From: Acanthosepion lycidas
Taxonomy: Eukaryota > Mollusca > Cephalopoda > Sepiida > Sepiidae
Reading direction: 5' to 3'
DNA: 64,000 nt
Assembly: GCA_963932145.1 (NCBI GenBank)
Contig: OZ010586.1
Span: 70,341,468-70,405,467, forward strand
Within the stretch, counting starts at the first letter, position 1. Every line of letters begins with the position of its first letter. This document shows positions 54,530 through 64,000 of the stretch, piece after piece. A model generated the notes under the pieces. It was not told the DNA's origin, did no database searches, and was given only the letters and a program-made list of their open reading frames with translations. The position numbers and the translations under genes were made by a program.

Positions 54530-54824
54530 TGCAACTAACATTATCTAATGATAACAACTGTGTATATTTCCTTCACACACTAAAGAAAGAAAAGTGCAAA
54601 ATGAAAATTTTGACACAAAGAGAAACATATTTCTTTAGCTGAATCAGAAAACATTATTAATAGACCTTTAAATCATTTTAAACAATGTTAATGGTTATGT
54701 GTAAACGTAATTCTTTAAAACATGTCCATATTTGTAAATCATTATTTGCATTTAACCTTAACTAGAATGACATTAATGATCATAAGACCTGTAACACATT
54801 AAAATCATAGGGGCACCACATGTA

Positions 54825-55030
54825 ATGCAGCAGTGGTGTTTCCTGGTTAAGCCCAACCCTTTCCAAGCTGGTTTCGAATTCAGTTTTTCTTCTCATAGGC
54901 TGTTTGCTACCCAAGGCTATAGGATCCAGTCTATCCTGCTATTTACCCATAGCTGGAAAAGAAGAGACAGATTCATACCTTTCCCAACAGTATTAGCATG
55001 TAAGTGTGATGATGCAATTCTGCATGTTCC
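54825..55030. mobile_element. SINE pieces, head-like plus inverted core
   Basis: A plus-strand box-B-like 'gctggtttcgaattcag' (54868-54884) with box-A-like 'agtggtgtttcctgg' upstream, followed by a minus-strand SINE core and tail ('ctataggatccagtctatcc', 'cccatagctggaaaagaaga', 'attcatacctttcccaa'). The two orientations suggest an inversion or two insertions. The 99-codon frame here is an artefact. Confidence 0.5.
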
Positions 55031-55600
55031 TGCACAAGCTGTGATGACATCCAAAGTTGACTGTATGCAAATACACACCATTGCTTGCTATGTTAACAGG
55101 TTTGTCTCAATATTAGGGCTGTGATCAAATTCAACAAAGAATAACAACAAATGTTTTTCAAGGCACTTTTTTGGCTGGGAAGTAGCAAAAAAAAATATGA
55201 TTTCTTACTTAATTGGCAATGTCTTCCCTTGATTTCAAGAAAGTGAGTTTCTGGTATCTCGCTAACTTCTGGCCATGGAAAAAGGACCCCAATACACTCA
55301 CTACCTGATCATTTCACTGACTGCTGTCCATTTCACTGACTACTGGTCCTTTCACTGAACACTCATTATATGGATCCTGGCTGGGTGACCCACCACCCCT
55401 TTTTGTCCATTTGTATTCCATCAACTAGAAAGAGAGACCACCCTGGTACATTTTGGGTGGTCAGTATTTTCAAAGGACTGTATTTTTAAAGCTATCTAAA
55501 ATCACTAAGAAAATTTTGTTTGATAATTCAAAAGTCAGCTGGAGACAAGATTCCTGAGAAACCCTGGTCATTAAATTGACTTAAAAGGAAAATTTAATCT
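55030..55600. other. No firm feature
   Basis: Contains a short imprecise repeat 'tttcactgactgctg' / 'tttcactgactactgg' (55313-55346). Otherwise nothing is supported. Confidence 0.4.
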
Positions 55601-55735
55601 ATCTATTTATCTCCTGAGGATGTATGAGAAATTATATCACTACATAAGTAAGTGTAATGAACTTGACTGGAATTCAAACTTTGCTCTCTGATTCCTCAAT
55701 CTGAGCCAATATCCATTACTCCAATGTGCCTCCTA
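55600..55735 (-). mobile_element. SINE tRNA-head piece, minus strand
   Basis: The reverse complement holds 'gcacattggagtaatgga' (box-A-like), 'gagcaaagtttgaattccag' (box-B-like) and 'cattacacttacttatg', the head and start of the core-SINE family. The core itself is largely lost. Confidence 0.5.
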
Positions 55736-55739
55736 AACA

Positions 55740-56185
55740 TAAACATGATTACTAAACATTAATAGATATGATATCATCAAAATTTTGATTTCAATGCTAA
55801 TAATTTTTCATAATATACAGTGTGCTTTTTCTCATTTAAAAGAAAAATAAATGCTAAAAACAATAAACACTTGTTCTTACAGTTAACAGAACAAGAGTCA
55901 CATAAAAAAAGAATTGTACCTTTTCAAATAATACTCATTTTTCAAATTTAAATTTCAGTTCCAGGATTTTAAAGATGATCAAATAGATCATGGAATTTTA
56001 TGGTCTTTTCATAAATAATATTTTTAACAATCTGCTCTCGAAAAGGACCTCCAATCAGTGGTTAACTGGGCAAGGACCAGCTTGTAAATTTTAATGTTTC
56101 CAAAAGAAAACTGTTTTCATTTAATCACCATATAGAACCTTTTCTGCCTGCCATCAGCATGGCTGATGCTAAACTCCAGAAGAGC
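55740..56185. other. No recognisable feature
   Basis: AT-rich; nothing supported. Confidence 0.4.
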
Positions 56186-56189
56186 AACA

Positions 56190-57262
56190 ACTTTTTCAAC
56201 TGACATGAAGTGGAGTGATTATATTGCTAAGTTTACTGCTAGGAAACTTGGTTCATTGTACCATATCTGAAAAGTATTTCTTGACAGAATTCATCTTGCA
56301 CATTTAAAAATCTACCATTCGTCTATGCATTGAAAATTGTTGCTATATCTGGTCTGGTGCCCCTGATGTACATCTTGAGATTCTTGACAAAATTCAAAGA
56401 AGGGCCTTTTTTTTTCTTTTTTTTTTTTACAGTTTTATACCCACTGTACAAGTTCCCAGGGCCACTTGAAGTACAGGGTTACAGTGTAAGAGACACAGTT
56501 TATGTGGGGAAGATAATTGTTAACCCCAGATTTGAACTGGTTTGAGATTGTAATGATTGGAGAAGCAACCTCTTGGGAGTTGGTTCTGCAAGGAAGTGGT
56601 TTGTGGGAAGAATCTGCTTGAGTAGAACTTACCAGAGTAATATGAAGGGAATGAGGGTGGTTTGCTGCAATATGCATGCCATGGAGGCTCTTAGCCATGA
56701 AGGATGGAACTAAGAAGTATAGTTGAACTGAATACTCTCAATGGAAATAGTGATAGAGCAGTGAGAAGTTTGCAACATCTCATCTGTGAGAAAGGGGTTG
56801 TAGGGTGGAAAATAATTAATAACAAGGCCCTATAATGCAATCAATCCAGATGTGGCATCATTACTTCAGTCACTTTCTCACCAAATGATATGGCTTCCCT
56901 CTATCTTTTCTGCAAATATTTTAATGGTAATTGTTCTGATGAGCTTTTATACCTGGTACTTTGACTGCATGAATTTAAGTGTATTGTTAGATTGGCAACT
57001 AGGTCCCACCATTTTCTGTTGAACTAGCTAGATGCAACCGTAAGTTCTCTTCTCCTCGGATGTGGAATTCGCTTCCAATTTCTTACTTGTCATCTACATT
57101 CTTCCAAAATTTAAATGCAATAACAATCACCATCTTCTGTCTTCCTGAACTCTATTCTTTTATTGTCCCTTCTTCTCCCTAAAGTCTTTTTGTTCTCTTT
57201 CACTCCCAGTAACCCCATGCATCATAGTTGTATTATCACCTCGCTTGGAGTGAAATGATTAA
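56190..57262 (+). mobile_element. LINE-J 3' part interrupted by a nested insert
   Basis: Before the insert, 56220-56404 reads through slips ARKLGSLYHI, a LHI-KSTI-block, YIWSGAP-like and EILDKIQRR. After it, 56838-57262 continues at the very next codons of the family (DPDVASLLQSLSH-like, 'tgaactagctagatgcaacc', WNSLP-like 'gtggaattcgcttcc') to the standard end 'cctcgcttggagtgaaatga'. Alignment to the 22-kb copy shows that the interruption falls directly after the QRR codons. It is the longest LINE-J in the window. Confidence 0.75.
56405..56837 (-). mobile_element. Nested retroposon insert with poly-T start (repeat F)
   Basis: Starts with about 22 T-rich bases (56406-56428), which is a poly-A tail if read on the minus strand, and ends near 'aataattaataacaaggcc'. 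It contains repeat F (about 56735-56815, also at 5500-5590). Short 'ggcc' occurs at both junctions, too little to prove a target duplication. Class unknown; poly-A indicates retroposition. Confidence 0.6.
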
Positions 57263-57379
57263 AAAAAATTTTTTTAAATAAAAGTGTAGCATGGATTAAA
57301 GAGATAAAAATGCTTTTCTTATTAATATATTTGAAAATTAAAAAGAAAATATTTTAAATTTCATTATGTAAACAAAAAA

Positions 57380-57625
57380 TTCATTTAAAGTTCTGAGACA
57401 CTTAATGAGGAAAGAGGGCTTAGAGAATTTGATACTCACTGAACATTGAAGGTAAGAGATACAGAGGGAAACAGTGAGTAACTTACCTAAGAAGCTTGTG
57501 TAAATGGATGTCGGAACAGGAACTGGGAGGAATAGTAAGGAGACAAACATTGCATAGAGCTATGAAGGGAAAGATGTTGCAGAGAGTTATGACTAATCAC
57601 ATTCTGAAGGAACACAGTACATAAA
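57380..57625 (+). mobile_element. LINE-R 3' end
   Basis: 'agttctgagacacttaatga' 'ggaaagagggcttagag' (LMRKEGLENL block) through the WRAMI-type end near 57615. Starts about 115 bp after the LINE-J copy. Confidence 0.65.
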
Positions 57626-57744
57626 AAAATATAAAAAGCCCAAATTTTGTGTGCTTGTGAGTGCATATCTCACTTATGTATGTGTGCACACACATAAAAC
57701 TATAACAAAACAGTGTTATCAAATAAAAGCAGTTTTATCATGTA

Positions 57745-58386
57745 CTAGCAGTAGAACCCGGCATTGCCCGGAGATGTAACAGTAAGAGATAGCTCAAGTA
57801 TTGACCATCAAAGACTGAAAAATAAAATTGACAAAGATTATTGTTTAAGGTTGATGGACATGCATGTCTTAATTATTTTTTTTTTTTTACGAATTGGTCA
57901 AACCCAAATTCAAACAAAAACATTTTCAATCGTTATGAGTCTACCGATTGAATAGAATTTTATTATAAACAATTGTCTTGTAAATGGAATTTTTAAAGCA
58001 TTCTGAATGTAAAAATAAAGAAAAAAGTGTGCAAGACAATAAGAAACACTACCTGCCAAAAAAAAAAGTGAAGTTTTGTTGAAATCGGTTGAAAAATGTA
58101 GGAAATCCAAGCCCATATATAAATGAACACACACACACACAAACACACACAACCTGGGTTTTATAATAAGTATAACTCGATATGAGTTGTCCCCTTTCAT
58201 TCTTGTGATGTCTCTGAATCGTGTTTTCAAATTGATTTCGTGCAAAAACAATTGTGTTTTTCCAATTTTTGGCGCTGTCAGAACCCCCGCAAGGTAATTT
58301 TACGTAGTCCTGTGAAGTTTTGTTGAAATCGGTTGAAAAATGTAGGAAATCCGATCCAATATATAAACATACACACACACACACAC

Positions 58387-58423
<37 letters not shown>

Positions 58424-58445
58424 ACCTGGGTTTTATAATAAGTAT
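57745..58445 (+). mobile_element. RTE-like retroposon with a duplicated 3' block
   Basis: Opens 'actagcagtagaacccggca' 'ttgcccgg', the style of the start of RTE-type retroposons common in insects and molluscs. The 3' block 'gaagttttgttgaaatcggt' 'tgaaaaatgtaggaaatcc' ... (CA)n ... 'aacctgggttttataataag' occurs twice, at about 58069-58173 and 58315-58445. The wording 'gaaatcggttgaaaaatg' followed by ACA repeats and an AATAAGTAT tail is typical of such elements. Frames here are (CA)n artefacts. Confidence 0.5.
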
Positions 58446-58449
58446 GATG

Positions 58450-59120
58450 TATATCAACATATCTTTCCAAACTTGTGATAACTAATTTGCATATTCAGAA
58501 TAAAAATCAAATTAAAAAAAAACTGTATTTTATCATTCATTTAAAATCTAATCTTTTGTAAGATTATGTTGCTGACAGGTTCTAATCTAATTGCTTAGTT
58601 ATTCAAATAAAGATATTATCTGCCCTGAAAGTGCTTACTATCTTAGCAATTAGAACACAGCTTGGGATTAAAGGAGATTAAATCATGCTGAGATTTTTAA
58701 TAGTACATTTTATAAATTTAACAAATATAAATTTTCATTTGACATATCTGGTCAGAAAACAATAAATGAAGTGACTTGATTAAGAAAGGATTTATTTAAC
58801 TTTAAAAGTTTTTTAAATAAGCAAACAGTTCATTGTTAAAAACAAACAAAACACATTTTGAATAAGATAAATTAATTTTTATTTTATTTTATTTTCAGTT
58901 GCTAAGTAAAACAAAATAATTAATAAGTAAAGTTTAAAATATGTGTGCATGCCTACTCAGAACACTGAAAATTAAGTAAGTGGATGTAAAGTATTTTTTT
59001 GACAGCAATAGGATTTGAACCTGCATATTCATCTTAGATCATTTAGTCAAACTTCTGAATAAACAAAGTAATTTTGAAGGAACTGTTAGATTTTATTTTT
59101 ATCCAACACTATTTGTTATT
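58450..59120. other. No recognisable feature
   Basis: AT-rich; nothing supported. Confidence 0.4.
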
Positions 59121-59129
59121 ACTCTAAGT

Positions 59130-59602
59130 CAGTTGTTCTCAAATGGTGTGCCTGGGTGCACTGGTACACCCTGGAAGATGTCTACATGTGCCCTGGCATT
59201 CCAGAGAAATATGTCCACATACATGAAATAAATATATTTACTTTATTATATTGCTTTACCCGTCTCGTTCATATTTTAAATGAATTAGGCTTTTCTGCTC
59301 TCATCACAATTAAGTGCAAAAAGAGAGGAACTCTTCAATGTATTGACAAGGAAATGAGAGTTTGCTTATCAAATATACGCCCAAAGATTGAAGAAATCGC
59401 TATGACTCATCAGGTTCATGTTTCTCATAAATAAAAGAATGAATAAACTTAAGGTATATTTCATTTTATATTATTTTATTGCTTCTTTTTGCAATATTTG
59501 TCTTCATTATAACATATTTTTACAAAATTTGTATATAGAGCACCTACAATTATTGGTAGAATTTCAAGTGCGCTCTGACTCCAAAAAGTTGGAGAGCCAC
59601 TG
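59130..59602 (+). mobile_element. hAT (Charlie-like) element with readable transposase C-terminus
   Basis: Ends 'cagttgttctcaaatggtg' and, inverted, 'cagtggctctccaactttt', close to the CAGTGGTTCTCAA terminus of Charlie-type hAT transposons. Flanking 8-mers are ctctaagt (59122-59129) and ctctaaat (59603-59610), a hAT-length target duplication with one change. Inside, 59279-59434 reads NELGFSALITIKCKKRGTLQ, then CIDKEMRVCLSNIRPKIEEI and a stop after VHVSHK. This is the hAT C-terminal dimerisation tail (EMR..LS.I.PRI). Only about 473 bp remain of roughly 2-3 kb; it is a deletion derivative. Confidence 0.85.
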
Positions 59603-59738
59603 CTCTAAATGTTATTTTCACTGGATACATATGTTTGAGTAAATGTCCTTTTTTAAAATTTATTTGTTTATTTATTTTTTAAACAGTGCAAATTACATAT
59701 ACCAGCCATTGCATTTGAGTCTTCAGCCTCCTTTTTTA

Positions 59739-59802
<64 letters not shown>
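59739..59802. repeat. (TA)n microsatellite
   Basis: Sixty-four bases of TA followed by a short (CA)n run. Confidence 0.95.
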
Positions 59803-59810
<8 letters not shown>

Positions 59811-59829
59811 ATGAGGTCCTCATAGTCTA

Positions 59830-60020
59830 GCATATGCTAGGCTAAGAAGACCTCCTTAGTATTGTCCTGGGTATGACAATAAACAACATCCAGCAGCAAG
59901 GCTTCTGATTGAGAGATTCAAGGTTTTCAGGAACCTGCAACCACCTCTTAATTGCTGTTGTTCACAGATCCACCCTGACTCAGGGTTGTAGCACCTGTTA
60001 GGGTCCAAGCTATGGGCAAA
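59830..60020 (-). repeat. Dispersed repeat D (copy 3, inverted)
   Basis: The reverse complement matches copies 1 and 2: 'gaacaacagcaattaaga', 'tctctcaatcagaagccttg' 'ctgctggatgttgttta'. Confidence 0.6.
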
Positions 60021-60309
60021 TAGTGAAACAAAAATAAAACACTATGAAAGTATAAAAATACATTCTTATAGTAAAATACTAGCAATACATTTTTATATAT
60101 TAAAAAAAAATGACAAAAATACATTTTATCTATAGTTGAAGCCATAAAATTGTTCCAAAATATTTAGATTTTGGTATTAAATAACCATAGAGGTTGATAT
60201 ACAGCTAAAGAAAATCAACCAACCTGAATACTTCAAAGTGTTTTGTTTGCTTTTATAGTTGATGAAAGCACAAATCTCTCAAATAAAGAACAGGGGAGAA
60301 AGGTGACCT

Positions 60310-60635
60310 GACCCACATAAGGACAGGTGCCATTAACAGCAGCAACTAAAATGGATATCACATGTAACTGGAAGAGAACATTTTGACATAAGCAAGATAT
60401 CGACATACCACACTACAAAAAGAAAAAGGTTAGGAAGGAAACCCCAGTCAATACTGGAAAGAGCAATAACAGCTACTGAATTTGAGAAACCTATTTTCCT
60501 GAAAGACTGTTTTAAGAGAAAGATTTTATAAATTTCAACTGACAGTAGTACTTGGCTGATTAGTTAATGAATGTCAAAAGTTTCCTTGTAGGGAAGCAGC
60601 TAATATTACCATTACCATTAATATTCTTATTGCTA
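60310..60635 (+). mobile_element. LINE-like 3' tail (family L3), copy 3
   Basis: 'gcaactaaaatggatatcac' (K-L-K-W-I-S-H-V) through 'ccagtcaatactggaaagag' and 'tgttttaagagaaagatttt' 'ataaatttc', then a single 'ctaatattaccattaccatt' unit that forms the 49-bp array at 26.6 kb. Confidence 0.55.
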
Positions 60636-60744
60636 GCATTCTATAATCATATTATTCAAAACATTCAACACTTTTAGATGAATAGTAGTGCACTAAATTA
60701 ATGATTAAAGTATCTAAGGGCTTACTGCAAATTTTTGGATATTT

Positions 60745-61312
60745 CTTGTGCTGTGTCCCTTCAGAACATTAGCAGAGCATAGCTCTCCACAATTTCCTGT
60801 CCTTTGTAGCTCTTAATTTTGTCTATTTTTTTTTATCTCCCCTAAACCTTTCTTCACATTCATTTGCTCAAGCTCTCTAGGTAGAGTATGCATTCTTTTC
60901 CTCTGTTAATCTTGCCTTCAAACTATCCTGTGAGTATCAAACTTTCCAAGTCCTATTTCCTCATTATGTGCCCTAGAAATTTCAACTATGTCTTGCGGAT
61001 GTTAAGTGTATTTTTTGTTTCCATTTACTCTAAAACTTCACCATTGTTTACATGTTCAGTCCATAGTATTCTCAGTATCCTTCTGTAGAATCCCATTTCT
61101 GTTGCTTCAAGTCTCTTCTTCATCTTCAAAGAGATTTTCCAGCATTCACTGGAATTGAGGGTTGATATTCAGTACTCTTTTCTTTGTTTCTAATGAAATT
61201 TTTCTGATTCTTAATACCCTGCTTAGCTTTTGGAAAGCAGCTTTAGTTACCCTAATGCACCTTCAGATTTCAGTGTTGCACTTTCCATCCTCTGTTAAAA
61301 CACTTTCTAGAA
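60745..61312 (-). mobile_element. LINE-R reverse transcriptase 3' part
   Basis: On the minus strand the tip is at 60750 (reverse of 'gtgtcccttcagaacattag'). It continues through the EATEMGFYRRILRIL-like block (61110-61065), a worn SECW block near 61145 and ends with the CDTEI(R) region near 61290. Broken frames. Confidence 0.7.
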
Positions 61313-61319
61313 AAAGAAA

Positions 61320-61950
61320 TGATTAACCAATGAGCACTCATGGTTAGCAATAACAATATAATATGAACATTGTGGAAATATGAATTTAACAGAAAAGAGC
61401 AGAAATAATTTTGTGTTTTTGAAGCCATAAAAATAAAGTGAAATTTGAAATCTTTTCTTACCTTATGTCTCAAAGGTAAAAATCAAATGAAAAGGAAAAC
61501 ATAGTAACATTGAGAGTTATCTTTCAAATTTACGGCCATAGAAACATTTTAATTCACAGTAATATGAATAAAATGGAAAAAGCATCATGGAAAATAAGCT
61601 AGAAGGATTCTTCATTACAGCCATTTATTAATTCCAACTGGCAAAAAAAGATGAGACCTTAATAAAAGTTGCCATTCATTAACTTTGCTTATTGAAAAAC
61701 AGTAACAATAATCTGATAGAAAGAAATTGATGCAAATTTAAAAGAGTAACAATTTCCAGAATCTAAATCAAGTTCTTGATTGTTTTCTTCTTGTCCAATT
61801 GTAAACTACCTCCCTGAAGCACTGATTTGAACATGTGGAGCTTCTCAACAAATATGATAAAACATGAAGAATAATAAAAAGAGGGAAAACTATCTCTGCT
61901 TGCTCTTTGCCTAACTGGCAAAAACATTGTGAAAGAAACTAAAACATAAA
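61320..61950. other. No recognisable feature
   Basis: AT-rich; nothing supported. Confidence 0.4.
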
Positions 61951-61954
61951 CTTC

Positions 61955-62775
61955 TATGTGCTGTATCCCTTCATGATGTTGGCAATCATGGCTCTCTACT
62001 ATTTCCTGTCCATTGTTAATCTCAATAAATTTTATTTTTTACTATCTCTCCCTAAACCTTGTTCTGCTATCCATTTACTCAAGCTTGTTCAGTAGGTTAT
62101 ACACTTGTTTTCTTTGCTCCTGTTACTGTCAATCTATCTTGTGAATATCACATTTTCTCATTATATGTCCTAGTAATTTCAACTTATTCTTTTTGTTTTC
62201 TTTTTTTTCTAAATCATCATCATTGCTCATATGTTCAGTCCATGGTATCCTCAGCGACCTTCTGTAGAACCACATTTCTGTTGCTACAAGTCTCTTCTTA
62301 TCACCTTTGAGGAGATTGTCCATTATTTACTGTCATATGAGAAGACTGGTATTATGTAACACTTCAGTACTCTTTTCTTTGTTTCCAAGGATTTTTTTCT
62401 GTTTTTGGTATTCCTTGCCTATCTTTTGGGAGGCATCTTTTGCTATCCCAGATATTTAAATTGTTGTACTTATTGATTTTGGTAATTTCCAATTTTAATT
62501 TGCATGTTGAGAAGTTCCTTTTTCTGGCAACTTTACCTTCTATCTACTAGCAATTGATACTTATTCCTTTTTTCTCACATTCCTTCAATACTTATACATA
62601 TGTTGTTAAGATTGTGGCTGCTAATAAGGAATCTTGTTAGATTTTCTCAGAACTGCCTCACAGTATAGTTGGAATATGTCCAGTGAGAAGAGACATCCTT
62701 GTATTACACCCTATTTTTGTATATTTACTGAATCCATTTTCTATCTAGGCAGTTTACTCCTAATATAAGTTCTGG
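61955..62775 (-). mobile_element. LINE-R reverse transcriptase, long minus-strand copy
   Basis: Runs from the tip at 61960 ('tatgtgctgtatcccttca' reversed) through VATEMWFYRRSLRIPWTEHM (about 62295-62235, in the 64-codon frame 62129-62323), a worn SECW block, KYLG, and as far as the region upstream of the YADD block near 62610 (the motif itself is damaged) to about 62770. It has the most complete EMWFYRR-IPWTEH peptide in the window. Confidence 0.75.
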
Positions 62776-62832
62776 ATTATTCTAATATCCTTCCTAAAAT
62801 AAAAATTAATTTCATTTCACTTTTTCATTATC

Positions 62833-62836
<4 letters not shown>

Positions 62837-62884
<48 letters not shown>
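62837..62884. repeat. (TA)n microsatellite
   Basis: A TA tract close to the upstream edge of the LINE-R copy. Confidence 0.9.
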
Positions 62885-62888
<4 letters not shown>

Positions 62889-62889
62889 G

Positions 62890-63840
62890 CTTTAATTGCT
62901 AGATCATCCACAGTAAATTTGCATCTAGCTTCTTATACTTCACCTTTTATGACAGATATTCTATTATCACAATATGAGATATTTAAATACAAACGTGATG
63001 GTAGCAAGAACAAAAAGAAAATGAAACTAAATGCAGTCAGCTAGATTTCATCCTTTTCATATGCCATGTCCCATCATAGTCTTTAAATTTCATAAACTAT
63101 CAAAGCACCCATCCAACAGACACAAAAAGAAAATGAACTTACCCAAGAGACAGTTACACTGCAGTTTATATATATAAAAAAAGAGATAATTGGTCTGTAG
63201 TGGAAATCCAAGTTTTTGTATGCATCTTCTTCTATAGTATACATATAATACACCAACACACAACTTTCAAATTAGATAATATCCTTAAAATTCTACCAAT
63301 ATTGGTTGGTTAATACCAATTTTATTGTAAAAAAAACATTCACCAGCTTAATTAAATCTGATATAAGATGTTTGATATAAAAAATCTTTGGTTTTGATTT
63401 TATTTACATAGAATTTATAATTGAAATTATGATTTATTTTCATTGAAGCAAAAACAATAGAAATTCACACTTAAGGAAATAAAAAAATACTTAATTGTAA
63501 AAATCACTGAGAAGTTAAAGTAAAATAATTATAAGTTTATACAATTAAACTTTCTGCTGTTTCACTAATTAATTTTACCTGTATCAGGTAGAATATAAAT
63601 CATAATCATAAAGTCTTGAAGAGATATGTTTTACTCAACGACCTCTTTTCTTTAACATTTATATAAAAGTAATATATTATAGTGTATCAGGAAAGTTGAG
63701 TCTAAGTGAAATCACTGTTATAAAAAAATATTCTAGAGAGTTCACAATGAGAATATCAATTGAGAGCAAGTGAATATGATAGGTTATCAGTTGAGATTTC
63801 TGTTGTTAAAGTTTCCGGGGAAAAATATAAAAGAAAATTC
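62890..63840. other. No firm feature
   Basis: AT-rich. A very short LINE-R tip may be present near 63055-63085 ('catatgccatgtcccatca'). Otherwise nothing is supported. Confidence 0.4.
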
Positions 63841-63847
63841 TCAATTA

Positions 63848-64000
63848 AGAAGACACAATGGATGTTAGAAAAATTGACAGCCTAACATGCAAATTACAAA
63901 TTGGATATGCCAACATCAAACAAGCACAACAATTTAAATATCTAGGAAGAGCTTTAACTAAGGTGGAAAAATGTGACACTGAAATCCCAAGGTGCATACA
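63848..64000 (+). mobile_element. LINE-R fragment running off the window end
   Basis: From 63876 an open frame reads DSLTCKLQIGYANIKQAQQF, then KYLGRALTKVEKCDTEIPRC, to the last base. This is the block after the polymerase active site and before the SECW block. A KKT-type remnant lies just upstream in another frame. The rest of the copy lies beyond the window. Confidence 0.75.

Noticed and set aside
54825-54890. A tRNA gene suggested by a good box-B string
   Set aside because: No cloverleaf can be drawn with a proper anticodon arm, and SINE sequence follows directly.
58121-58460. Cys/Val-rich frames on the minus strand (CVCVCV)
   Set aside because: Pure translation of (CA)n microsatellites.

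Overview
This window looks like gene-poor, AT-rich invertebrate nuclear DNA, most likely from a cephalopod mollusc and plausibly an octopus. The evidence is the very low GC content, the many decayed non-LTR retrotransposons, tRNA-derived SINEs of a kind reported from cephalopods, 5S-rRNA-derived SINE heads, and dense (TA)n and (CA)n microsatellites. The organism call is an inference. No intact protein-coding gene, tRNA gene, rRNA gene, CRISPR array or bacterial-type operon is visible. Most open reading frames over 60 codons are chance frames or pieces of transposable elements (TEs), so the window reads as intergenic or long-intron sequence.

Layout. 1-2.4 kb: a 167-bp tandem duplication, a shrunken Tc1-type transposon, a mariner transposase C-terminus and an AT-rich dispersed repeat. 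2.9-8.5 kb: minus-strand LINE tails (call the dominant family LINE-R), a jockey/CR1-like LINE piece, a truncated 5S-headed SINE, and hairpin/fold-back repeats beside (TA)n. 11.1-13.3 kb: a higher-GC, mostly repeat-free island with weak exon candidates. 13.5-21.2 kb: LINE-R fragments on both strands, a complete 5S::tRNA::core SINE, and an 80-bp mariner MITE that resembles human MADE1 in size and ends. 21.4-25.7 kb: a second SINE family (SINE-2), jockey/CR1-like LINE-J pieces and a mariner-like element with a transposase tail. 26-27.5 kb: two minisatellites in a LINE-like tail and a perfect 31-bp-arm hairpin. 28.9-34.3 kb: LINE-R and LINE-J fragments, one exon-like stretch at 31.6-31.85 kb, and a 35-bp minisatellite. 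34.8-35.4 kb: a 30-bp minisatellite. 38.4-43.3 kb: the densest TE cluster, with SINE-2, three same-orientation 5S-headed SINE copies, three tandem LINE-R tails and a 1,375-bp solo LTR with 5-bp target duplications and GC-rich internal repeats. 45.2-46.6 kb: a SINE split by a 318-bp GC-rich insert flanked by 15-bp direct repeats. 48-51 kb: LINE and SINE fragments. 51.8-54.6 kb: a 36-bp minisatellite, a Penelope-like element with a GIY-YIG nuclease remnant, a large fold-back and a MITE. 55.6-64 kb: a LINE-J copy split by a nested insert, an RTE-like repeat, a hAT-Charlie-like relic with a readable transposase C-terminus, and more LINE-R tails, the last running off the window end.

No genes act together here. 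The content is a record of successive retrotransposition. LINE-R, LINE-J and Penelope-type elements would have been the sources of reverse transcriptase. The SINEs share a conserved central core but differ in head and tail modules. The items most worth following up are the modular 5S/tRNA SINE, the hammerhead-ribozyme-like core strands in SINE-2 and near 0.6 kb, the solo LTR with repeated short hairpins, and the 318-bp insert that appears related to it.
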